Below, one piece after another: positions 15,206-24,800 of a stretch of 57,903 nucleotides of DNA; position 1 is the first letter of the stretch; every line of letters starts with the position of its first letter. This DNA comes from Psychroflexus gondwanensis ACAM 44. GTDB lineage: Bacteria; Bacteroidota; Bacteroidia; Flavobacteriales; Flavobacteriaceae. A program made the translations under genes and the position numbers. The notes under the pieces are model-generated. The model was given only the letters and a program-made list of their open reading frames with translations, made no database searches and was not told the origin of the DNA. The stretch is taken from NCBI RefSeq assembly GCF_000355905.1, contig NZ_APLF01000021.1, forward strand, positions 1 through 57,903, given 5' to 3'.

Positions 15206-18200
15206 CTATGGATTAATCCCAGTTTGTTTGTTCGCATCAATCAAAGTGTCAAAAACGAACTCCTTATAACGTCTTTGGAAGTCTTTGTCTGTCGTGAATT
15301 TCTTGAATATTTCAGTTTGACTAAACAAGTATTGTTGCATCAATTCTTCAAGTTTCTTATCTGATGAAATTTTAGCGTTTTGTTTATCTGAATGTTGTAT
15401 TGCATCCATTATTTCTTTATTCGCTTTCATTTCAGCAGGAAGTTGCTCTGTTAATATCTGACGAACTTTGTCTGTGTCTGTCCAATCAATATCACCAAAT
15501 CGTTGGTTAAATGCTCCTAATATGTTCTCTAGCGTATCTAATTCGGGTTCTGATTGTCCACCACCAACTTCAACAGGAATTCCTCTAACCTCTCCTGGTT
15601 CGGCAACCAAATCGATGTTTTCAGTGCCTTCTTTTGATGGGCGATAACTGTCCATGTCAATACTTTCCAAAATACCATCTGCCAAATCCTCTGATCGCTC
15701 TATGAATAGTTTTGGAACAAGGTATTTTAAATACCAGAATAATTTTTCCCAATCTTGATTCTTGAAGTCTAGTATTTTCCCTAAGTAGCTATAAACTCTT
15801 AAAAACGATTTGGCATTGTTTTTAAATTCAATTTGTTGGTCTTTGGTCAAGTCATTTTTAAAGAATTCTCCCGAACGGTCAATGATCGGATCTAGTTGCG
15901 TTCGTTCTGCTCCGTCAACATATTTTCCAAAGAAATCTTCAACATTATATTCATTATATACATCAAAAGTTTCAAGGTTGTCCACCAAGTCGTTGAGTTT
16001 GTTTGGATTGGTTTCTTCACTTAGAATGGTCGCAGTGTAATATGGCTTAAAAGCTTCTTGAATGTCTTCAGTTTTGTTGAAGAAGTCTAAAACAAAGGTG
16101 TCTTTTTTATAGGGTTTCTTTGCTCGATTCAATCTTGATAAAGTCTGAACAGCCTGAACGTCTGACAATTTTTTATCTACATACATAGTATGCAATAGCG
16201 GTTGGTCAAAACCTGTTTGGTATTTATCAGCAACAATTAAAAAACGGTTTTCACTTTTATTAAAGTTCTTTGGTATATCCGTTTTGTATGAACTAAAGCT
16301 GTTCATGCTCACTTCATCATATTCAACACCCTTGTATACTTTTTTGCCAGAAAAAGCTAAAACTGACTTGTATGGCGATTTTATTTCTTTCAAATAATCA
16401 TCAAAAGCTTGCTTGTATTTGATAGCTGAAATAATGCTTTTAGTAACGACCATTGCTTTAGCTTCTCCATTAATGAGTTGCTTCACATCTCTGTGAAAAT
16501 GGTCAAGCATAATTTTAGATTTTTCAGCAATAGCAAATTCATGACCTTCTACATATGCACGCAATTTCTTTTGAGCTTGTTTGGTGTCGAATTCTGGATT
16601 GTCTTCAACGGCTTTGATGAGTTTGTAAAAAGAACTGTAAGTGGTGTAATTCTTTAACACATCTAAAATAAACTCTTCCTCAATGGCTTGTTTCATGCTG
16701 TAAACATGGTAAGCGTAGAATTTCGACTTTACCTCTCCGTTTTCATCTTCATATGTTTCATCTGATTTTACACCAAAAGTTTCCAAGGTCTTGTTTTTTG
16801 GTGTAGCCGTAAAGGCAAAGTAAGAACCATTGGTAATCATTTTACGGCTTTCAATCAAGTCATTGATTTTGTCCTCTAAAGATTTTTCTTGAGGAATGTC
16901 CTCATCTTCTTCATCCTTGTCTGCTAGTACAGCATTCATTTTTGAAGATGTCTGGCCACTTTGTCCGCTATGAGCTTCATCAATGATGATTCCGAAATTC
17001 ATGACAGGCATTTCACCCATTTCATTTAATAGAAAGGGGAACGTTTGAACAGTACAAATAATGACCTTTTTACGATTGGCTAGGGCCTCTTGTAAATTAC
17101 TAGTCTTACTACCACCATCACTAGTGATGTGTTCCACAATTCCTCTTTTAGGCGAAAACTGTTTAATGTCCTCACTTAATTGTTTATCCAATACAATTCT
17201 GTCGGTAATTACAATTACTGAATCGAATAAATGGTTTTCTCCTGATGTGTCAAACAAACCGTGCAGTTGATGTGCCAACCATGCAATGGATTTTGATTTG
17301 CCTGAACCTGCCGAATGCTGAATAAGGTATTTATTGCCTACGCCATTCTTTTTGGCATGAGCCAAGATTTGACGAACAGCAGTAATTTGATGATACCTAG
17401 GGAATATCATCATTCGTTTGGTCTTCTTAGTGTCTTCGTCTGTTTCTTCGACTACTTGTGCAAACTTGTCTATGATGTTAGCAAGAGAATCTTTCGTTAA
17501 GATTTCTTCCCATAGGTAATGTGTTTTTAAGCCATCAGGGTTTATAGGGTTGCCCGCACCAAAATTGCCAGATGGTCTACCTTCGTTTAATCCTTTATTG
17601 AAAGGCATGAAAAAGGTCTTCTTCTTATTTAGTTGGGTTGTCATAAACACCAACTCAGTATCGGCAGCAAAATGCACCATACAGCGAGAAAAAGAGAATA
17701 TTTTTTCTTTTGGATCTCGGTCGTTTTGGTATTGGCGAATACCGTTATGAACCGTTTGACCGCTTAATGGATTTTTTAGCTCACAAGTAATAATTGGAAG
17801 GCCACTTACAAATATCGTAAGGTCTAAACGATTGGGATTGTCGTTACTATAAACCAACTCTTGGGTGACAGAAAAAATATTAGAATCGTATTTCTTTTTG
17901 TCTTTGGCATTGTAAGATGAAGCTGGCTGACGGTAAAACAGTTCTATCGTTTTATCAAAGTGTTTTACGCCTTTACGCAATACCTCTATCACTCCCAATT
18001 TACGAAGTTTTTCATCCAAACGAACTAAAAAGCTACGTTTGCCTTTGCGTTGAATCATTTCATACGCATCAGGTTGACTGTTTTTAATGAACTCCCAGAG
18101 CTGATTAGGGTTGATGCAAAATTCTTTGTCAAAATCTGTGGAAACACTTTCTACAAATCGGTTTTTTTCTACGAGTTCTTTGACAATTTTTTTTTGAAAA

Positions 18201-18229
18201 CCTTTTTCTGATGTATCTGTAAATGCCAT
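15206..18229 (-). CDS. hsdR: Type I restriction enzyme R subunit
   Basis: 1007 residues, ATG 18227-18229, four bases after hsdS. The nuclease domain near residues 130-160 has LDLTIFVSGLPIITCELKNP, giving the D and ExK of a PD-(D/E)XK site. The SF2 motor has Walker A HSAGSGKSKSIAWLAHQL near 305, DEAH in FGIIIDEAHSGQSGQTSS, TATP motif III, and QTGFDQPLLHTMYVDK with VQTLSRLNRA as motif VI. HsdR translocates DNA and cleaves far from unmethylated target sites, in complex with HsdM and HsdS. Length is normal for the family and no lesions are visible, so the system looks functional. Confidence 0.93.
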   Translation of the reverse strand: MAFTDTSEKGFQKKIVKELVEKNRFVESVSTDFDKEFCINPNQLWEFIKNSQPDAYEMIQRKGKRSFLVRLDEKLRKLGVIEVLRKGVKHFDKTIELFYRQPASSYNAKDKKKYDSNIFSVTQELVYSNDNPNRLDLTIFVSGLPIITCELKNPLSGQTVHNGIRQYQNDRDPKEKIFSFSRCMVHFAADTELVFMTTQLNKKKTFFMPFNKGLNEGRPSGNFGAGNPINPDGLKTHYLWEEILTKDSLANIIDKFAQVVEETDEDTKKTKRMMIFPRYHQITAVRQILAHAKKNGVGNKYLIQHSAGSGKSKSIAWLAHQLHGLFDTSGENHLFDSVIVITDRIVLDKQLSEDIKQFSPKRGIVEHITSDGGSKTSNLQEALANRKKVIICTVQTFPFLLNEMGEMPVMNFGIIIDEAHSGQSGQTSSKMNAVLADKDEEDEDIPQEKSLEDKINDLIESRKMITNGSYFAFTATPKNKTLETFGVKSDETYEDENGEVKSKFYAYHVYSMKQAIEEEFILDVLKNYTTYSSFYKLIKAVEDNPEFDTKQAQKKLRAYVEGHEFAIAEKSKIMLDHFHRDVKQLINGEAKAMVVTKSIISAIKYKQAFDDYLKEIKSPYKSVLAFSGKKVYKGVEYDEVSMNSFSSYKTDIPKNFNKSENRFLIVADKYQTGFDQPLLHTMYVDKKLSDVQAVQTLSRLNRAKKPYKKDTFVLDFFNKTEDIQEAFKPYYTATILSEETNPNKLNDLVDNLETFDVYNEYNVEDFFGKYVDGAERTQLDPIIDRSGEFFKNDLTKDQQIEFKNNAKSFLRVYSYLGKILDFKNQDWEKLFWYLKYLVPKLFIERSEDLADGILESIDMDSYRPSKEGTENIDLVAEPGEVRGIPVEVGGGQSEPELDTLENILGAFNQRFGDIDWTDTDKVRQILTEQLPAEMKANKEIMDAIQHSDKQNAKISSDKKLEELMQQYLFSQTEIFKKFTTDKDFQRRYKEFVFDTLIDANKQTGINP

Positions 18230-18233
18230 AATA

Positions 18234-19445
18234 TTAATTCATTACTTTTTCTGTGGGCACTCTAATTTCCCCTGTTACTAATGGTGTAATGAGTGCGTTT
18301 TGATATTCTTGAATTTTTTTTCTCTCAACTTTGTATGTAAGTTTTAACTTTTCAAGTTTGTCAAAATCCTTTAACATTGGTCTTATTTCTTCTTCAGAAG
18401 GAATTGGCAGAACCAAATTTTTAAAGTCATTCCAATTAATATTTTGCCCATCTCTAATTCCACTTATTACTGTGTTTAGCAATAAAATTAATTTGGGTGA
18501 CTTAAAATAGTATCTAAAAAAACGTCTATAGATTAAATTGTTGAACTTGTATTTTAGACGGATAATGTTGTATGCAGGGCTTACAATACCTCTGTATTCT
18601 GAAAATTCGATGCCTCCTTGAAAAGAACGTAAACTGATAACAAAATCATCAACTTCAACTAACTTAAGACCTTCATATGAATTTGGAGAAACAAAATTTT
18701 CTTCACATAGTCTTTTAGGAATTACCCCTCTGTCTTGAGTAACAGCCAAAAGCTCTTCATTTACTTGATTTTTAATTTTCACTTCATCAAATAGCCATTT
18801 TGCCTTTTCAATCTTCCAATTCCTATCATCATTGACCACGTAGTTGACGTTTTCGACTAACGTGTCAATCAAGCGTTCTTTTTTTTGAATAAGCTGCTGT
18901 ATTTTTTTGGTTTTACAGTCGAGATATTTAACTATTGTATCTTGGGTTTCAAGCGGAGGTAAGATGCTGTACATCCTTTTAAAGTCTACATAGCGTAAAC
19001 TCAGCTGGTCATCAACAATTCCATAAGAAAAACGTTTACTATAATTAGTATAAAAACCTGTACGGAACATGTAATGGAAAAACCTTTGATTGATTTTTAT
19101 CTTAGGTTTTAGTATTACATACGCAGGGCTCGTAATTCCTCTGTAATCACTATAACCTAATGCACCTTGCCACATTCGCATACGATTGTACGCAATGTCA
19201 CCAATTTTGATAAGCTTGTATTTACTTTTATCTTCATTACTACTATCTTTTTTTATAGCAACATCAGTTTGGCGAATTACACCTCTACCAATGGTGACAG
19301 ACAGCAACTCTTCATCTACAAAACCTCTTTCAATACGCTCTTTAAAAACAGCAATATTTGGAAGCAGCTGCCAGCCTTCAGGTATTACAGCCACATAATC
19401 GTATTGAACAGGCTGATACTTTTCGTATGGTTTTAATTTACTCAT
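18234..19445 (-). CDS. hsdS: Type I restriction specificity subunit
   Basis: 403 residues, ATG 19443-19445, one base after the hsdM stop. It has the two-repeat layout of HsdS: a target recognition domain, the conserved helix LPPLETQDTIVKYLDCKTKKIQ-like stretch near residue 165-190, a second recognition domain, and a second conserved helix (LPIPSEEEIRPMLKDFDKLEKLK). The tandem similarity is visible at LLSVTIGRGVIR and LLAVTQDRGVIP, and at RGITSPAYVI and RGIVSPAYNI. It sets the DNA target of the methylase and nuclease. The target cannot be read from sequence. No inverted repeats for phase switching were seen nearby. Confidence 0.92.
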   Translation of the reverse strand: MSKLKPYEKYQPVQYDYVAVIPEGWQLLPNIAVFKERIERGFVDEELLSVTIGRGVIRQTDVAIKKDSSNEDKSKYKLIKIGDIAYNRMRMWQGALGYSDYRGITSPAYVILKPKIKINQRFFHYMFRTGFYTNYSKRFSYGIVDDQLSLRYVDFKRMYSILPPLETQDTIVKYLDCKTKKIQQLIQKKERLIDTLVENVNYVVNDDRNWKIEKAKWLFDEVKIKNQVNEELLAVTQDRGVIPKRLCEENFVSPNSYEGLKLVEVDDFVISLRSFQGGIEFSEYRGIVSPAYNIIRLKYKFNNLIYRRFFRYYFKSPKLILLLNTVISGIRDGQNINWNDFKNLVLPIPSEEEIRPMLKDFDKLEKLKLTYKVERKKIQEYQNALITPLVTGEIRVPTEKVMN

Positions 19446-19446
19446 A

Positions 19447-21624
19447 TCAGTTGTTCACAATTTCGTTTAATATGCCGTCTGTCTCTTTTTCCAGTTGCAG
19501 AATTTCCGCTGTAATTTCTTCTATGCTACGAGGTGGCACATAGTTGTAGAAATAACGGGTAAAAGAAATTTCGTAGCCTTTGGTGGTTTTACTGTGATCT
19601 ACCCAAGCATCAGGTATATGCTGCAATACCTCCCGCTCAAAATAGGTTTGGATTTCCTCATTTAAGGGTACATTCTCAGTATCTCTTAAATCCGAATCTG
19701 CTTCGTAAACATGGGTGCCATCCTTTTCTTTTTTCTTAATGACACGTTCTGCATCTTCGTTTTTCCAAGTAATGGCATCAAAAATATGTTTTTGGGCCTT
19801 AGCGTCTAGCTTTAGTTTCTCTTTCTTAATGGTGGATTCAACTAGTACTTTGAACGTATTGAAATCATTATGTTCGTCTGAACCAATTTCAGCCATCAAC
19901 TTTTTCGTCTCATTCAAAAGTGCCAATTGCTGTGTCCAAGTTTTTTGACTGAATAAATCATTCTTTTGAGAGGCTTTAAGTTTAACATCATGCTTTTTTA
20001 AATGAGCTTCTATTTGAGGTTTGAGTTCATTCAACTTTGTGTAAACATCTTCTCCAAATTTTTCATACGCCCAAGTCATTTCATCCAATATTTTTTTATC
20101 AAATCGCAATGGTGCTATTCTTTCTTCTGTAAACTGAGCAGATAAACGCAATGGGCGTTCAACTGTTATTTTATTGTAACCAAAATGTTCATTCGGATAG
20201 ATTTTGGAAATATCACTTTCTTCAAAATCCATGTACAACTTTGTGATTTGGTCGATATGTTCTCCTGTCAATTCACAATTTTTGTCTCCCAAATTCTTAC
20301 GCAATTTCACATACAGTTCCATTGCATTAATCAACTGTACTTTCCCTTTTCGATTAGCTGTTTTTCTATTGCTCACAATCCATACATAGGTCGGGATTCC
20401 TGTGTTGTAAAAGATGTTTTTAGGCAATGCGATAATGCATTCTAACCAATCGTTTTCTATAATGTTTCTGCGGATTTCACTTTCACCTCCACCTGCATCT
20501 CCTGTAAACAAAGCTGAACCATTGTGAACCGTAGCAATTCTACTACCCAGTTCTGTATCGTGTTTCATCTTGTTTACCATGTTTGATAAGAACAATAATT
20601 GACCGTCAGAAATAGAAGGCAGGCCTACTTCAAAGCGTGAGTCTTTTATATTTTGTTTTCCTTTTTTACCTCTATCATCCACAATGGCATTTTCATCTAA
20701 CTTCCATGTTTTACCATAAGGAGGATTAGAAAGCATAAAGTCGAAATTTAGACTTGGGAAACCATCTTTAGAAAGCGTAGAACCAAAAGCAATGTTTTCA
20801 GGCTTTTCACCTTTGATAAGCATATCCGAAGTACATATGGCATAAGTCTCTGGATTTACTTCTTGTCCGTAGAGTAAAAAAGAGGCTTTTTTTTCTGTTA
20901 ATTCATGAGCATAATGTTCCGCTTCTGTTAACATACCGCCACTACCACAAGCAGGGTCATATATCAAGTGTGTTCCTTTATTGATTTTGTCTTTAACAGG
21001 CGTAAATAAAATATGAGTCATCAGTTTAATGATCTCTCTTGGTGTAAAATGTTCTCCTGCTTCTTCGTTGTTTTCTTCGTTGAATTTTCGAATCAGTTCT
21101 TCAAAAACATAGCCCATTCCAAGATTGGTCAAAGGAGGCATTTTTTCGCCTTTCCCATTTAGTGCTTCTTCTGGACTTAGATTTACTTCTTTAGAAGAAA
21201 GTTTTTCAATCAATAAATAAGTAACCTCACTTTCCTTCATGGTTTCCAACTGATTCCTCAGTTTGAACTTGCTTATGATTTCTTGCACGTTTGGGCTGTA
21301 GCCGTATAAATATGAAGCTAAATTGCTGTCAATATTGTCTGCATCATCAAGCAGCCTTTCGAAAGTATATTTTGAAGTATTCCAAAAAGGAAAACCAGTT
21401 ACCGATTTTAAGGCAGATTTGTCATCAATATTTTCCTTTTTCAAAAACTCTACTGTCTCTAAAACCTTGTCTTTAGTTGGAACGAGCAACGCGTCTAATC
21501 TTCTCAGTACCGTAAACGGCAGTATAATGTCACGGTATTTACCCCTTACAAAAACATCTCTTAACACATCATCCGCTATTCCCCAGATGAAACTTACTAT
21601 TTGGTTGTGTGATTTATTATTCAT
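19447..21624 (-). CDS. hsdM: Type I restriction N6-adenine methyltransferase subunit
   Basis: 725 residues, ATG 21622-21624, first gene of the hsdM-hsdS-hsdR operon. The N-terminal helical HsdM_N domain is followed by EEAGEHFTPREIIKLM, the AdoMet motif DPACGSGGMLTEAEH near residue 225, and the catalytic NPPYG motif (LSNPPYGKTW near 305). SDGQLLFLSNMVNKM and IRRNIIENDWLECIIALP are standard family landmarks. At 725 residues it is about 200 longer than the classic HsdM. The extra C-terminal part (about 520-725) is lysine-rich helices, a longer form seen in Bacteroidota. It methylates adenine in the HsdS target and protects host DNA. Confidence 0.93.
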   Translation of the reverse strand: MNNKSHNQIVSFIWGIADDVLRDVFVRGKYRDIILPFTVLRRLDALLVPTKDKVLETVEFLKKENIDDKSALKSVTGFPFWNTSKYTFERLLDDADNIDSNLASYLYGYSPNVQEIISKFKLRNQLETMKESEVTYLLIEKLSSKEVNLSPEEALNGKGEKMPPLTNLGMGYVFEELIRKFNEENNEEAGEHFTPREIIKLMTHILFTPVKDKINKGTHLIYDPACGSGGMLTEAEHYAHELTEKKASFLLYGQEVNPETYAICTSDMLIKGEKPENIAFGSTLSKDGFPSLNFDFMLSNPPYGKTWKLDENAIVDDRGKKGKQNIKDSRFEVGLPSISDGQLLFLSNMVNKMKHDTELGSRIATVHNGSALFTGDAGGGESEIRRNIIENDWLECIIALPKNIFYNTGIPTYVWIVSNRKTANRKGKVQLINAMELYVKLRKNLGDKNCELTGEHIDQITKLYMDFEESDISKIYPNEHFGYNKITVERPLRLSAQFTEERIAPLRFDKKILDEMTWAYEKFGEDVYTKLNELKPQIEAHLKKHDVKLKASQKNDLFSQKTWTQQLALLNETKKLMAEIGSDEHNDFNTFKVLVESTIKKEKLKLDAKAQKHIFDAITWKNEDAERVIKKKEKDGTHVYEADSDLRDTENVPLNEEIQTYFEREVLQHIPDAWVDHSKTTKGYEISFTRYFYNYVPPRSIEEITAEILQLEKETDGILNEIVNN

Positions 21625-21942
21625 TTAATTTCTTTTATCCTCTTTATTTGAGATGATTAATTCTTTTGCATCAATGTTCTAGTATGATTGCTATCTCCAT
21701 CAATATTTCTAATCTAGGCTACTGTCTGTTCTGAAGGTAGGAGCTTAACATGTTGTAGCTCTTTCCTAGTTTTTCACCAAACAAATTTGCATAATTACTT
21801 TCTGTTCCAACATCTTTATCACCTAAATCGCACTCATATTATACATAGCTCTAAATTATAAAAATATCTTAATTTGTAAGGTGAACTATCAAGATAATAT
21901 GGAATTTAACGAAAGAATTTTACTCCTAAATAGTTTTCACAC
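21625..21942. other. Intergenic, no gene seen
   Basis: 318 bases upstream of hsdM. Presumably contains the hsdMSR promoter, but I could not assign a clear Bacteroidota -7 element. No repeats or hairpins of note. Confidence 0.5.
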
Positions 21943-22468
21943 TTAGTACGGGTACCTCAACCATAAACCCCGCGTGCTTTGCTCGTAGATTTGAACTTCC
22001 GTATCAAATCTTAGGCAATAGGAATCAATAATAGGTTTGTAAAGGGTTTCAAACTTTTGGGGATTCCAGTCTGCGGTGATGATCAAATTTTTAGTGTTGG
22101 TGCCAGAACAATAAAACCAAGTCCTTATGGCGCTTAACATAACGTATTTAAAACCAGCCGCCTTTTTTTTTAGGATAATACTTGGCATCGAAACCTAGAC
22201 TCGCAATGCCAATTAACAACTCAAAACAAGGCCCTACTTGTGAGGTAGGCAACAAATTGTACTGCTGGTTTGCTCCTGAGTGCGCGCTTAAATGTTCCGT
22301 AAACCGTATTAAATGATTGGACACCTGTCCTTGGCATTCAAGATCGAAACCCAAATCTTCATATTGTATTGGGCTAGTATCCAATTCCGGAATAGTTTCT
22401 AAACTATTTAAATATAAAAAGTCGGCCACTAGGTCTTGTACACTATCCACAAACGGCTCCTTCATCAT
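21943..22468 (-). pseudogene. Hypothetical gene split by a frameshift at an A9 tract
   Basis: Two overlapping frames form one protein of about 175 residues. The first, from ATG 22466-22468, has 106 codons and ends ...GFDAKYYPKKKGGWF. The second reads KKKAAGFKYVMLSAIRTWFY and ends RGLWLRYPY at 21943. They fuse perfectly if the nine-base A run at 22163-22171 (T on the plus strand) were eight. This is either a recent inactivating insertion, a sequencing error, or transcriptional slippage. No family recognised; no signal or membrane segment. It is the gene just upstream of the type I operon, on the same strand. Confidence that the two frames are one gene is fair. Confidence 0.6.
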
Positions 22469-22720
22469 TTAGTTTTTTTCTGTTTTATGCTGCAAAATAA
22501 AAGCATCCCCTTGCCAAAATGTGTCATAGTTAAAAGGTTTGTCAAACTAATTTTGAATTTTTAATTAAGAATTTTGAATTAAATCAAGCTCTCGATACGA
22601 TTTTCTATCGAAAATCACCTGTCTACCAAGAGATTCAAGAAGGCTCGTAGTGACCCATTAATATTTTTTATGCTCTCTAAGTGGTTTCGGGATCATTTCA
22701 GTATCTGCGATGACTTAAAG

Positions 22721-23110
22721 CTACTTCTCGATACGATTTTCTATCGAAAATCACTCGAAGTGACAGCCTCAAGGTGGCAAGCTTCACGATAGTTAGAAAA
22801 CGGCCTATTTTTTATGGAGATTAGAAAACAAAAAAGTGATGAAGAAAGGACAAAGGAGCAAAGCGCTAGTGAAACGGTTTGCTTTGCGTGGAGGAGTCAC
22901 TAGTCGTGAGAGGAGAGTCATGAGCTTTGTCATGCTGAATTCATTTCAGCATCTTCACTAACTTAGTCTTAGACCTTGAAACAAGTTCAAGGTGACAAAT
23001 ATCTAGACTCTGTCAGTTCGAGTGAATTTTACTTTTGAAAAAGGTGAAATTTGTATCGAGAACTTTTTAGCTCATAATTTCAAACTACTTCTCGATACGA
23101 TTTTCTATCG
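22721..23110 (+). repeat. Long repeat A, copy 1 (390 bp)
   Basis: Matches 23650-24039 with few differences at a constant offset of 929 bases. It starts and ends with CTACTTCTCGATACG. It contains a 30-codon ATG frame at 22814-22903 (MEIRKQKSDEER...) preserved in copy 2. Confidence 0.85.
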
Positions 23111-23166
23111 TAAATCACTCGAAGTGACAGCCTCGAAGTTACAGCCTAGAGGTGACAAATTTTACA

Positions 23167-23316
23167 ATAGTTAGAAAACGGCCTACGAAAAGAGGTCGTA
23201 AAAATTAAAGTGAAGGTGTCGTAAAATTTTAGACTGTCTGAGACCGACTTTAGGAGGTTGAGTTTCTAAAATTTAGACATCAAACGTAAATTTTAGACTG
23301 AAGTTCGTCAGCCTAG
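23167..23316 (+). repeat. Long repeat B, copy 1 (150 bp)
   Basis: Matches 24516-24665 with about five differences. Begins ATAGTTAGAAAACGGCCTAC and ends AAGTTCGTCAGCCTAG. Followed in both copies by a T-rich tract. Confidence 0.85.
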
Positions 23317-23410
23317 ATTTTTTTGATTCGTTTTTTCATCAATGGAAAAAATGAATGAAAGCATTAAGTATAGCTAAATCCTAAGTAAAATATCACATTT
23401 TCAAACTCAG

Positions 23411-23526
23411 AACATCACTTAAACAGATTCCGTATCGCGGCTATCGCCTTGCACGGAATAACAATTATGAATTGGTGGCTGAGTGACCCGCTTTTTTATA
23501 GCGGGGTGTATCGAAGCCACGTTGAG
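23411..23526 (+). repeat. Long repeat C, copy 1 (116 bp)
   Basis: Matches 24323-24438. Begins AACATCACTTAAACAGATTC and ends ATCGAAGCCACGTTGAG. A partial third copy (GATTCCGCATCGCGGCTATC) lies at 24475-24500. Confidence 0.85.
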
Positions 23527-23649
23527 AAAGATCTTTCGTCACTGCGTTTCCCTCAAGATGACAGAGATAGGCTGAATTTGACACCTCATAAAGCTTTGTC
23601 GTTCTATAAGTGGCTCCAGTATCATTTCAGCATCTTCATTAACTTAAAA

Positions 23650-24039
23650 CTACTTCTCGATACGATTTTCTATCGAAAATCACTCGAAGCGACAGCCTCG
23701 AGGTGACAAGCTTTACGATAGTTTGAAAACGGCCTACTTTTTATGGAGATTAGAAAACAAAAAAGTGATGAAGAAAGGACAAAGGAGCAAAGCGCTAGTG
23801 AAACGGTTTGCTTTGCGTGGAGGAGTCACTAGTCGTGAGAGGAGAGTCATGAGCTTTGTCATGCTGAATTCATTTCAGCATCTTCACTAACTTAGGCTTA
23901 GACCTTGAAACAAGTTCAAGGTGACAAATATCTAGACTCTGTCAGTTCAAGTGAATTTTACTTTTGAAAAAGGTGAAATTTGTATCGAGAACTTTTTAGC
24001 TCATAATTTCAAACTACTTCTCGATACAATTTTCTATCG
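23650..24039 (+). repeat. Long repeat A, copy 2 (390 bp)
   Basis: Second copy of 22721-23110. The 30-codon frame is at 23743-23832. Its end overlaps the start of partial copy 3. Confidence 0.85.
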
Positions 24040-24188
24040 AAAATCACTCGAAGTGACAGCCTCAAGGTGGCAAGCTTCACGATAATTAAAAAACGGCCTA
24101 TTTTTTATGGAGATTAGAAAACAAAAAAGTGATGAAGAAAGGACAAAGGAGCAAAGCGCTAGTGAAACGGTTTGCTTTGCGTGGAGGA
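24014..24188 (+). repeat. Long repeat A, partial copy 3
   Basis: Follows repeat A until GCGTGGAGGA, then diverges. The frame beginning ATG 24107 loses its stop position here, so the shared 30-codon frame is not kept in this copy. Confidence 0.8.
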
Positions 24189-24322
24189 TTCACTTTTGTA
24201 GTTTTCAAAGGCATAAAAATAAGCCTAGATTTTTTTGATTCGTTTTTTCATCAATGGAAAAAATGAATGAAAACATTAATTCTTTCTGTAGCTTAAATAA
24301 GGAGTGAAACTTTAAGCCTAAA

Positions 24323-24438
24323 AACATCACTTAAACAGATTCCGCATCGCGGCTATCACCTTGCACGGAATGACAATTATGAATTGGTGGCTGAGTGACC
24401 CGCTTTTTTTTTGCGGGGTGTATCGAAGCCACGTTGAG
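24323..24438 (+). repeat. Long repeat C, copy 2 (116 bp)
   Basis: Second copy of 23411-23526, with scattered single-base changes. Confidence 0.85.
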
Positions 24439-24515
24439 GTAGATTTCTTCAATATTAAGAACATCAATTAAAAAGATTCCGCATCGCGGCTATCGCCTTG
24501 CACACAAGCTACTTG

Positions 24516-24665
24516 ATAGTTAGAAAACGGCCTACGAAAAGAGGTCGTAAAAATTAAAGTGAAGATGTCGTGAAATTTTAGACTGTCTGAGACCGACTTT
24601 AGGAGGTTGAGTTTCTAAAATTTAGACATCAAATGTAAATTTTAGACTGAAGTTCGTAAGCCTAG
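24516..24665 (+). repeat. Long repeat B, copy 2 (150 bp)
   Basis: Second copy of 23167-23316. Followed by TCTTTTTTGTTTCTTTTTTG rather than the T tract of copy 1. Confidence 0.85.
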
Positions 24666-24800
24666 TCTTTTTTGTTTCTTTTTTGGGCGATGCAAAAAAG
24701 AAAGAGCAATTAAAATAGTAAAACACAGAATATAACTTAAACAGATTCCTCGTCGAAGCAAAAAGGCTTCTCTGTCGGAATGACAATTTTAATTCAGTGA

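Larger units (their letters stand above)
22560..24790. repeat. Gene-free cluster of nested REP-like repeats
   Basis: About 2.2 kb with no credible gene, built from three long repeats listed separately. Inside are palindromic motifs of the type common between flavobacterial genes: CTCGATACGATTTTCTATCG with GAAAATCACTCGAAG; GCTGAATTCATTTCAGC; CCTTGAAACAAGTTCAAGG; and GCAAAGC/GCTTTGC. Copies differ by only a few bases, so the duplications are recent. A plus-strand ORF of 85 codons at 23449 falls entirely in repeats and is not taken as a gene. Confidence 0.8.

Noticed and set aside
18234-19445. Phase-variable inversion of hsdS
   Set aside because: No second hsdS, inverted repeats or recombinase lie next to the operon.
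22163-22171. Programmed ribosomal frameshifting at A9
   Set aside because: No stimulatory stem or Shine-Dalgarno-like element was seen; mutation, sequencing error or slippage in transcription are simpler.
23449-23706. Plus-strand 85-codon frame in the repeat cluster
   Set aside because: It is made wholly of REP-like repeats and shows the peptides such repeats encode; no homologue pattern or conservation between copies.
22560-24790. CRISPR array or retron RNA in the repeat cluster
   Set aside because: Repeats are long, few and unevenly spaced with no unique spacers of constant length, and no cas or reverse transcriptase gene is present.
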